From contig ML058553.1 of NCBI GenBank assembly GCA_003013855.2, positions 1,488,001 through 1,552,000 of the forward strand: a stretch of 64,000 bases of DNA, given 5' to 3'. The notes under the pieces were generated by a model that was given only the letters and a program-made list of their open reading frames with translations, did no database searches and was not told the DNA's origin. Below, piece by piece: positions 47,831-56,749 of this stretch (within the stretch, counting starts at the first letter, position 1; each line of letters opens with the position of its first letter). The stretch comes from Liriodendron chinense (taxonomy: Eukaryota > Streptophyta > Magnoliopsida > Magnoliales > Magnoliaceae). A program made the translations under genes and the position numbers.

Positions 47831-48061
47831 ATTTGATGTTTTTTTACTAAGATGGTCGACTATGATGTAATTTGACCAAGACAACCAATTTTGACTAAGA
47901 TGGTTGACTTTAATGTACTTCGACCAAGATGGCCGATTTTGACAAAGATGACTGACTTTGGTGTTTTTCTACCAACAGTCGATTTTGACTAAGATAGCCA
48001 ACTTCGATGTTTTTCGACCAAGAAGGCTAAGTTCGACTAAGAGGGCTGAATTTGATGTTTT
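47831..48061. repeat. Minisatellite, about 47-bp unit, about five copies
   Basis: Units read GACTAAGATGGTTGACTTTA, then ATGTACTTCGACCAAGATGG, then CCGATTTT, with substitutions and small gaps. It lies in the internal region of the LTR element. No frame stays open throughout, so it is unlikely to code. Confidence 0.75.
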
Positions 48062-48108
48062 TGCCCGGGCAAATACTTGTATTTATTCTGACAAACAACG
48101 ATCCAATA

Positions 48109-48140
<32 letters not shown>
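48109..48140. repeat. G homopolymer (32 G) at the polypurine-tract position
   Basis: An uninterrupted G-run followed by AA and then the 3' LTR start at 48143. Its place suits a polypurine tract that has expanded. Length is prone to sequencing error. Confidence 0.8.
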
Positions 48141-48141
<1 letters not shown>

Positions 48142-49069
48142 ATGTTACACCCTAATTTTTCCGTCCATGGATGAGCCAATCAAGGGAAGGACACGTGTCA
48201 TAGCACACGTCAACTAAATGAGTGGCTGAGCGAGGTTTACAATTAAAGGAGCGATAGAGTGTACACGTCAACCAGAGGTACAACAACCAAGCAACCAAGG
48301 AAATCTACCAGAGGTAGAATGGTCGAGCGGCCGAAGACATCAACTAAAGGTACAAAGGCCAATGGCATCTACCAGAGGTATAATGACTGAGTGGAGTGTG
48401 CAAACGGAATAACGGTCAAGGAAGGGGAAGAAACCAAATGACCAAGGTAAGGGTAACATTGAATAACTAACATAACAACCAGACACATGGCACATCTAAA
48501 TGGCTCTTTGCATTTAAGGAGAGGAAGAGGCCAAAGGCTATGTAACTACTGTACACATGACGCACCTAGATGGTTCTAGGCATCTAGGGAGAGGAAAAGA
48601 CCAAAGGCTACTGTAACTGCTGTACATGTGTGCATCTAAATAGTTTTCTGCCTTTAGGGGATTCTATAATCAAATGTAAAAATCTACAGAACAGGGTCTC
48701 ACACCAACCAAACCAAGCCGTAACTGCTGTACACGTGGTAATCGAGCCGCACAATTAGTTCGAGCCGCACAATCAGTTCTAGCACATATATCACTGCACA
48801 TGGCCGAAAGTGTGCTCGAGCAGCCAAAAACGAGCCAACACGGTGCACCTGGGATTTGGATCTAATTCTTTTTGGGCTCTTGTCCTAAAATGATCCGTTA
48901 AAATGAATGGATGGCGTGGATATAACATGCATGCATCAAAGTGGGCCCCACAGTAAGGGCCGCACCATCACTAGGGCACACCTAATCCACTCCGGCCCAG
49001 TGAAGAAGGATGTCACGTGGCCACGTGGATTAGCTACTGACGGCCTCAGTTGCAATCTAGCTGTTGAAG

Positions 49070-49200
49070 TAACGTCATTAAGTTTTGTGGGCCCAACCAT
49101 AATGTACCTGTTATATCTACACCGTCAATCCATTTGGTGAGATCATTTTACGGCATGACCCAGAAAATGAAGCAGATCCAAAGCTCAAGTGAACCCATTA
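49070..49200. repeat. Left-arm fragment of the foldback family
   Basis: TAAGTTTTGTGGGCCCAACC, ATCATTTTACGGCATGACCC and AAGCAGATCCAAAGCTCAAG match the family arm. Confidence 0.55.
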
Positions 49201-49305
49201 CCATCTCCATAAATTAACATGTTACCATATCCATAAATAGAAACAACCTTGCTACTCCTTCACTGTTGTTGTAAATGAAAAGAAAATATTACAATTCTTC
49301 TAGAG

Positions 49306-49452
49306 GTTAGATTTAGCGCTATCAACGGCTAGGCCTGGGGTAGGTCTTGGCCTGGATTTTGAACTGTTTTGGTTCAGGCAGTCAAGCTGGCCTTGTTCAA
49401 AATTCTGATTTTTTGAGCCCAAGCTTGGCCCATTGACACCCCTAGTTGCATT
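49306..49452. mobile_element. Short hAT-type element with diverged 8-bp duplication
   Basis: The element is 49314-49444 (131 bp). Ends are TAGCGCTATCAACGGCTAGG and (inverted) TAGGGGTGTCAATGGGCCAA. Flanks GTTAGATT and GTTGCATT share six of eight positions. It is non-coding. Confidence 0.7.
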
Positions 49453-51381
49453 TATATATTAGAGAACAACGTTGTATCACCATCAATGTCAAATGTTGTA
49501 CAATCAACGATACACTTCAAACCATCTTGCCATTTATAAGATCCTTTGACCTGATTGACTCCTGTAGTTGATCTGCATCGCTGATTCTGGGTAAGAGCCT
49601 TGGTTACGAAAAAAAAAAGGATTAATCACCATTTGCCATCTGTGTGCTACACGGTCTCTACTTTACGAGACCTTTAACGTTTTTACGAAGATTTGTGAGA
49701 ACTTCCATTGTTACCATGTTAAGTCATACTTTGTTGGGATTCAGGACCTTGGGTAGGCAATATAAAGAAAAGTAAAAAGCACTAGAAGAATATAATGAGG
49801 ATATGTATGTGTATAAAGGTTGTTGATTTCTTGGTATGTGTGGAGTGGAGTATAGTTTAATTCGAAATGTGAGAAGAATACGAAAAACTAGATTCCCTTT
49901 TTGGTCAAAACGAATGTTCAAATGTCTCGAATTCCAACCCTACTCATTGATTTCAATATCTCCTTCAGCTTTAGATGATTCTCACCTTACTTAGATAGAG
50001 TGGCCTTGTAGGGGGGGACTTTTCTAAGATGATAGAGGATCAAGTAAGTTTAGTATCACACCTCGAAATTTGGGTACTTGAGTAGGCTACTCAAAACCTA
50101 AATTTGAGGCCTGTGAACTATATTATGTAGTTATTAACGTTATAAATATATCCATTCAATTCAAAATATAACCATCATCAAATTAAATAGAAATTCCACA
50201 TAGTAAATTCAAACCATCACACTGCTTACTAATTGAACAAATGTCCATAGGTTCATATTACATCAACATTTGTAAATAAAACTAAGCCTAGTTCACATAA
50301 TGAAAATATTAATCAACATTCAAGTCTTCTGGTACATCATTGACTGAAACATTAAACTAAACCCAATGCACTTGATACACTAATAGAAGAATCCTGCACG
50401 CTCAAGGTACTCCAGCTTGGTACCTGAAATGGTTAGTTAAACAGGGTGAGCACAGCAGCCCAGTGAGATAATTTCATACCTAGATTTGGAATTTTGAAGT
50501 TTGCATATACATAAGCTCGGCATATAAAATTAATAAACAGAAATCAAAATACGTGAAATGAAACATTAAATTGTCTAGTTACATTAGTATTTGTAATTAC
50601 GGAAGGCCAAATCAAATCAATAATAGCTTCTAATATGATCATTTTTGGAGAAATCTTGGGCAAAGCACCTATGTGATTGATTTTTTTTTTAAAATGACCT
50701 AAGACAAAGCACTTGTGTTGATCCTTTTAGGGAATGACCCAGGGCAGAGCTCCTGTTATCCAATTCTATTCTCAATTCTATTCTCAATTCAATATAGCAT
50801 GCAAACAAGGTAAACTCATTTGGCGTCATGATAATCCCATAGTAAATATTCCATAAGCTTGGAAATAAGAGTAGGCATGCATCCACATTTATTCCATAAT
50901 GAGTACAAGTTCAAGGATAGGAATTTAAACTTAAATCGACAAGTACAAGTTAGAGACTCGCCAGTCGCTTCTCTCTTGTTCTCTCTCGTTTCTTTCTCTT
51001 GATTTGTTTTTTCTTTTTGTTCTTGATCTCTCTTGCTATAATGGCTTCATATAAACTTCATAATTTCGGAACCAAAGTCAGATTATATAAGGTTGTGATC
51101 GATTGTGTTGTGATTATGCACAGGATGAGTCACACAAGCAGTTGTTGTTTACACTTGATATTGATCTTCCTGTGGAATTGAATCTTTGTGATCATGACTT
51201 GATTAGGTGGACCTCCCGATGGATCATTTTGATTAAGGAACCAAGGTCCTCTATCGTTCGAACGGTGGTGGGTTCTGAAGATGAAGATGTGGTGTAGACT
51301 TTATTGGTGTTTTTTTAGGAGGCATTAATTTCTTCGTTTAATGGTTCGGATCACTTTATCTAGTGGGTTCGAAGAGGGAAG
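49453..51381. other. No intact gene; probable retroelement debris
   Basis: ATCACACCTCGAAATTTGGG near 50060 looks like an LTR start but no partner end was found. The weak exon candidate at 51122 lies here. Confidence 0.35.
51122..51297 (+). other. Candidate exon or gene remnant
   Basis: After ATTATGCACAG the frame reads DESHKQLLFTLDIDLPVELN and continues to an acidic end (SEDEDVV, stop). Composition is protein-like but I do not recognise it, and nothing upstream joins convincingly. Confidence 0.2.
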
Positions 51382-51982
51382 GAATCTGTTAGAAACGGAC
51401 GCCTCAAATCTATGCTTCACAGAGGCCACCGGCCGGTTGGTGGGGGTGTCCGACCGGCCGGTCACAGTGGAGGCCCAGGCAGCAACGCTGCTCTGCAGAT
51501 TTTTGGCCATCCGGCCGGTAGGGGTGTCCGACCGGTCGGCAGTATCCTATTGTAACATGGATTTTGCACGGTTTCTTTGCGCAAGAGGTTTCTAAATTCG
51601 TTTTTCTTCCTATTTAAAGGGTAATACGGGATTAGATGTTTTAAGAAGGTTGCAAATGGGATTGAGAGAGCTTCTAGGTGAGAGAAAAGATCTTGAAGAC
51701 GAGGGTTTTCTTCTTGGGTAAGCTTGGGATTTCTCTTGTGGGCTTGGGTTTTGGGTCTTGGGTCTTGGGTTCCATCTCTTGTAACTTCTGATATTATAGT
51801 GGATTGGTGTCGCTTTGTGCCGCGGTTTTTTTACCTGTGGGGGGTTTTTCCACGTTAAATTCGGATTGTCTATGTGTGGGTGATTGCATGCATTGTGATT
51901 GCATTGTGTGGCTTGTTTGATTCAAGTTGTTGTTTGCGTACGGCTTTGCTTCCGCTGCCGGCCCTCATATCCCAACAGAATC
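51382..51982 (+). mobile_element. Solo LTR, copia type, 591 bp, perfect 5-bp duplication
   Basis: The LTR is 51387-51977, from TGTTAGAAACGG to CATATCCCAACA. GAATC flanks it at 51382-51386 and 51978-51982. The 3' part carries the copia LTR words CTTGTAACTTCTGAT, ATAGTGGATTGGTG and GGGGTTTTTCCACG. Two related CCGGCCGG-rich units lie at 51427-51465 and 51506-51540. Confidence 0.92.
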
Positions 51983-52929
51983 AGCTGTCACATGCAATCG
52001 CGAGAGGCTGAGAAAAAAATGACGTTCAAAACCAAGTCTTTTGGTTGAAATTTGATGCTGAATATAACGTGGGTTCCTATAGCTACGAATGGTCGAGATT
52101 TGTAGAGATTTCGAGCACGGTTTTTCTGGAAAACTCGGTCGGTTCGCTGACTACTTGAATGGAAAATACGTTCTTGAGAGAAGGGTTTTGGACGGTTGAG
52201 ATCGTTCCTAATGGGCACTGATATCTGCCTTAAGTCGATCCACACAGATCGAGGATAGATGTTTGATGGAGTGAAGAAATTAAGGGGAGAGGTTTTCGAA
52301 GATGTTTTCACTTGCGGGGTTTCTTTAAATTTTGGGCGTTTGCATGCTGCCTTGTGCTAGAATTTTTGTGTTGATGAGTCGGGTGGGGTCCACCATGATG
52401 TTTAAGAGAAATTCAACCCGTTCATCAAGTTCGTCAGGTCGAGCTGGGGTGTAGTTCAAGAGATGTGGAAGATCTGGAACTCAAGTGCATGGGCCGTAAG
52501 ATGGGAAATAACAAGGTTGCATGCTGACCATTGAAACTTCACTTGGGTCCACTTAGCTTGATGGCCTAGATCAGGTGAGCCCCATTGGAATGAGTCGTCG
52601 AAGGCGGGGCTCGGGGGTCCGCAATTGTCGGTCGAAGAGGAAGAAAGGAGGAATGTGGAGTTGGGATTTCTCCTGGTTTCCACGGTAGGCCCGTTGTCAC
52701 GCATTTTTTTTTCTTTTTTTTTTAACTAAGAACCATGGGCCAACTATATATGATGTTTTAAAAAATCCACTCAGTTAATTCATTTTCCCAGATTATGTCA
52801 GGACTAACAATCAGGTGGGCCAGCGGGTCCTGATGCACGGTCGGCTAACAGATGGGCTGGAGATTTCGACTTAATACATGGATGGCCGAGATGGTCTTGG
52901 TTGATGAATGAGCCAAATCAACGGGCCAC

Positions 52930-53215
52930 ATATTAATGCTTGGCTAGTTGGTTGACTACTTGGAGGGAGTGTGGGCAGTTGGATTGATGGATGGGTGCGC
53001 GTATAATGAGATGGATGTAGGGTTGTTTTCCACGTATGGATGGGTGGTCACGTTCATTAGCCGGATAGATGGGTTGTTATATGTATGGTTAGATGGTCGA
53101 TTGATTGGCTTAAATGGATCATGTGGATGTATGGTCAGGTGGTGGCATGGCCGGGTAGCTTTGATGAACTTAGAGGAATGGCTAAGATTGGTGATTAGTT
53201 GGACGGCTTTGGATT
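52930..53215. repeat. Eroded GGATGGTTGG-type simple repeat
   Basis: The plus strand is rich in GGATGG, TGGTTGG and TGGATTGATGG words with few C. Open frames here on both strands are low-complexity and not credible as genes. Confidence 0.5.
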
Positions 53216-53230
53216 GATGCCAGGCCAAAT

Positions 53231-53350
53231 AGAAAGAACAGTTTAAGTATGTCATGTCTCAAATGACTTATCTATAGTTTAAGTATGTCATGTCTCAAAT
53301 GACTTATCTATAGAAAGAACAGTTCAAGTATGTCATGTCTCAAACAGTTT
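53231..53350. repeat. Three-copy short tandem repeat
   Basis: AGTTTAAGTATGTCATGTCT plus CAAATGACTTATCTAT occurs twice in tandem, and a third shortened copy follows a repeat of AGAAAGAACAGTT. Confidence 0.85.
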
Positions 53351-54711
53351 AAGTGTTTACCAATCATTAGTGATATAAGTCTATAGTGAAGATCAAGGGC
53401 CCAACGAGGGCGGATTGATCTCTAACTTTACATGCTCGCTAAGAGTCTATATAATTTGAAATTGTACACTTTAGATTGTGTTGATTGGGTGTACAAGTAG
53501 AAAATCCTATTAGACAAATTTTAGTGTGATACAAGGCCCTAATCAAGTGCTTTTAATATAGGGGTAACAGATCGTGATCGGGTAGTTTTAGGGGAAGTCT
53601 AATGGTTAGATTTAGACTAGAATAAGGATGAATGGTGGTCTTGTGAGTGTAAGTAACAAAAATGCATGTGTACACATACACAATCATAAAATCGATAATT
53701 AGTTGCCAATGGTTCACACTAAGTAGATTGATCATGAATGTCAATTATCAAACTGACATAGAATAATGGATACATGCATGCATGGACGCATGCATGCATA
53801 CATGGATCTATGCATGTATACTTAGATAAATGAAAGTGTGTGCATGCACATGTACACATGTGCACCAAAATCCCATGGTGTTACATTTATATACATATAG
53901 CTTTAAGTAAGCGATGACACGTTGCGACTGCAACTAGGCTTGAGAATCACCTCCTGAGTAGCTCTTCAACGAATATTAAACCTTCCATAGCCTTTGGCTC
54001 CTCTCGCACTCCATCCTTTAACCCATTTGTAGTGGTGACCCTTAAATAGATTGAAATTTACTAATAATGACCCTTTATGGGCCATTTTTAGTCACTCGCC
54101 TTTTTTCTATACACTACAACACTACAAGGCTGTGTGCAGTGCAACAGTTGTTATGACTTTGAGCTGTTTTTGGAAAATCCCTTTTCAGTGCTTTATGAAT
54201 CTAACGCTTGTTACAGTGCTTCACCGGTGTTTCGGAGCTGTGGTACTCTCTTTTTTGCCTTATCGCCTGCCTACTCGGCAACGACTAATTGGATCCAGTG
54301 GTTGTTTTCAAAATACCTCGGGGATCCCTCAGTTGAATTTTCGTACGATATTGGTGTCGTTGGAATAAGGGAAATGTGGTTTGATTAGTTTGTGGCTTAC
54401 CTATACCTTGGGTGAATGGCCAAGATCAAGTCAGGTGGGATATGGTTCCATTGATCCATGCCATTAATTATTTTCGGGTCGTGTTGATGGCCTTCCCAAG
54501 CTTCCTTTTTGGCCTCTTGAGGTTTTATGGTTAGCCCATGAGCAGCTTTGTTAAGAAAATGCATGTATAACCATCCCATAGTATAAATGATTATGTAAGG
54601 AAATAAATTAATGGGTCACCTGATTGGCTAATCCGGCCTATTGTTCACCTTCGAAACCCATCATAAACTATACGTTGTCTAGTCCGTACTACCATATTTG
54701 CTACCGTGGAG

Positions 54712-54745
<34 letters not shown>

Positions 54746-54755
54746 ATCAAGGCTA

Positions 54756-54930
54756 GTACTGAAGTCGAGGGTAGTTCCACCGAATACTTATCATAAATTG
54801 AAAAACAAGAAGATTGGACCATGCCGTATTATTAAAAAGTTCAGTCCGAATACTTATAAGCTTGAACTACCTGAAGGAATGGGGATTAGTCCCATTTTTA
54901 ACATTGCCAACCTTTATTCCTATCATGGCA
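54756..54930 (+). pseudogene. Ty3/gypsy polyprotein fragment (C-terminal end of integrase region)
   Basis: The plus frame reads NTYHKLKNKKIGPCRIIKKF followed by SPNTYKLELPEGMGISPIFN and IANLY, the conserved stretch near the end of gypsy pol after the integrase core. Sequence on both sides is unrelated and no LTR was found nearby, so this is an isolated remnant. A TTTA microsatellite precedes it (54720-54743). Confidence 0.75.
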
Positions 54931-55264
54931 ATCCAAATCAATCTCTACTAAGCCTTAAAGTTTGGGTATACGTTTTTCAATTGGCTCATCCAAAATTGTC
55001 GACATTCTTGATGTACAGTCCATGAATACAAGGTGAGGTACATACATCCAATATTTAATTGGTTCAATAGAAGAATAAATTGTGGTCTAAGTATACTTGA
55101 ATCAATGAAGAGGAGTTGCAAAATCTTAACAAAGAGTTGTGAAAGAGGATGTCCAAGTGGAACTTGAGGGCAAGTTCTTTTGATGAGGAAGAGACTAATG
55201 CAGTAACTACATTGGGAGTGGGGCCCAACGGTTGCCTTGGGCCTCACCCCATTTAAATCTCCCA

Positions 55265-55267
<3 letters not shown>

Positions 55268-55303
<36 letters not shown>
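55268..55303. repeat. (CT)n microsatellite
   Basis: Perfect dinucleotide run. Confidence 0.95.
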
Positions 55304-55305
<2 letters not shown>

Positions 55306-56003
55306 TTATCTCTAATGTTAATTACCCCCTCTCTATAAAAATAGTTTTCTATGGGAGAAAAGACAATTGTGTTTTTTTTTCATTGTTGTGAGATCTTTTA
55401 ATCATCTTTGAGAGTGAGTGAATTCTCTTGTATTTGGGTGAGAAAATCCCCAAACCTTGGGTGAGTGATCCCCAAGCCGTTAATAGTGTATTGTCACCTC
55501 TATTTTGAATCAAAGCAAACCATCTTCTCTTTTCTTCTCTCTACCATTTTTTTGAACATTTTCTTGTCTGTTGGATCGACATCAGATTGTATATAACTGC
55601 TTTTCTGCAACAACTAGTTGGGTAATAAAGCTCTGTCGCATAACAGCTTGGACGACAATCCCTGTCATGCAACAATAGTTATAATTGTCTAAAAAATGTG
55701 GTTCTCCATAGACTTCATAAATTAAGTTGTAAAGTGGCAAAGATTTCCAATTTTAGGAATCTAATGCCAAGCGATTCAAGTGTTGCTTGATATTCCGGTG
55801 CTTCATGTTGTGCATGTTGGTTGTATCACTTGAGATAGGTAATAGCTAACAGATTTAGTTTCCATTTTTCTTTCATTAGTCAGGATTTAGAGGCTTGGTT
55901 GCAGTAGGACTTATAGTAACTTCTAATAATATTAAGATACCCCAACTATGATAGCATTAGCTTTTTGTTAATAAAAATTAAGTTTTTTTTCTTTTATTCT
56001 CCA

Positions 56004-56029
<26 letters not shown>
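56004..56029. repeat. (GA)n microsatellite
   Basis: Dinucleotide run. Confidence 0.95.
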
Positions 56030-56035
<6 letters not shown>

Positions 56036-56749
56036 CCAACCCTTCTCTTATAGGTCCTACGATTGGGTGGTCGATCTAAGCTATTGGAATGCTATTGGTG
56101 TCTTCTATTGGTCTACCTTTGCAGAAAATTTGCGTCTTCTCCATAAGTATAAGTTTCAGGGTCCCATTAATTAGGATCTGTATCAAAACCTAGACTATCC
56201 TACCTAGCAATTAGATACACTTAATTGAAGTTATATATGCTTAAATGTCTTTAGATGAACCGGGATGCACTTTGTACGTTCAGCTCCATGCTCAACGTAC
56301 AGAGCATTGTATTTAGTTCAAGGGCCAATTTCAAAAGCTTCCTTGGATTTTGGAAGAAAAGATCACATTATACTGATAAGGAAGTACTCTAAAGTTGCAG
56401 ATGCATTCCTTTTTTAACTCTAACATGAGTGGAAGGGCAATTGCAACTCATTGGTAACTGTAGTTTAATTCAATAACGCATCCAAATGATGCCTAAACTA
56501 ATATAAATGTAAATGTTAACATATAAAAGTTACAGATGGAAATATAAATGGACAAAAAAGCACACATAATAAAGCTAAAGGCCCATACAACACTCTCATT
56601 TAACTGAGAAAAAAAAAGCATCTTAAAACTTAGTTTGGCACATGCTAAACATAAAATATACTTGGTGGTTTTACTTATTGGTTTCTTTAGACAAAGTCAC
56701 TCACCTGGAATATGTCGAATACCCCTTGCCATCTATAACTTCTTGTCTC

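Larger units (their letters stand above)
44671..48845 (+). mobile_element. Non-autonomous LTR retrotransposon nested in a foldback element
   Basis: The element is 44676-48840. The two LTRs start TGTTGCATCCTAATTTATCC (44676) and TGTTACACCCTAATTTTTCC (48143), and both carry ACCAGAGGTACAA and AACTAAAGGTACAA words. The 3' LTR is 48143-48840 and ends CCAACA. The 5' LTR end (near 45.4 kb) is not resolved because the copies differ there. Flanks CGATG (44671-44675) and CGGTG (48841-48845) match at four of five. A G-run plus AA sits at the polypurine-tract position. No gag-pol is recognised between the LTRs. Confidence 0.78.
44250..49008. mobile_element. Mutator-like foldback element split by an LTR retrotransposon
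   Basis: The left half (44259-44675) starts GGAATGGATTAGGTGCGACC and runs to about the middle of the family consensus. The right half (48841-48999) resumes at ACCTGGGATTTGGATC and ends in CACCTAATCCACTCCGGCCCA. GTGAAGAAG occurs at 44250-44258 and 49000-49008 as the outer duplication. Removing 44676-48840 restores a continuous family member. Confidence 0.85.
51983..54623. other. No gene seen; simple and tandem repeats
   Basis: Holds the degenerate repeats at 52930-53350, a GCATGCATGCAT-rich stretch near 53775-53810 and a foldback-family arm near 52385-52500. Confidence 0.4.
55026..56749. other. Downstream flank of the receptor gene; no other gene seen
   Basis: The 3' flank of the receptor gene lies near 56749 and below. 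Two microsatellites and AT-rich sequence otherwise. Confidence 0.4.

Noticed and set aside
47958..48155. Glycine-run open frame
   Set aside because: It is produced by the 32-G homopolymer and minisatellite.
52948..53255. Overlapping open frames on both strands (89 and 99 aa)
   Set aside because: Both come from an eroded GGATGG-type simple repeat and mirror each other.
54051..54388. Two overlapping plus-strand frames (105 and 84 aa)
   Set aside because: Neither shows a domain or codon pattern favouring one frame; probably chance.
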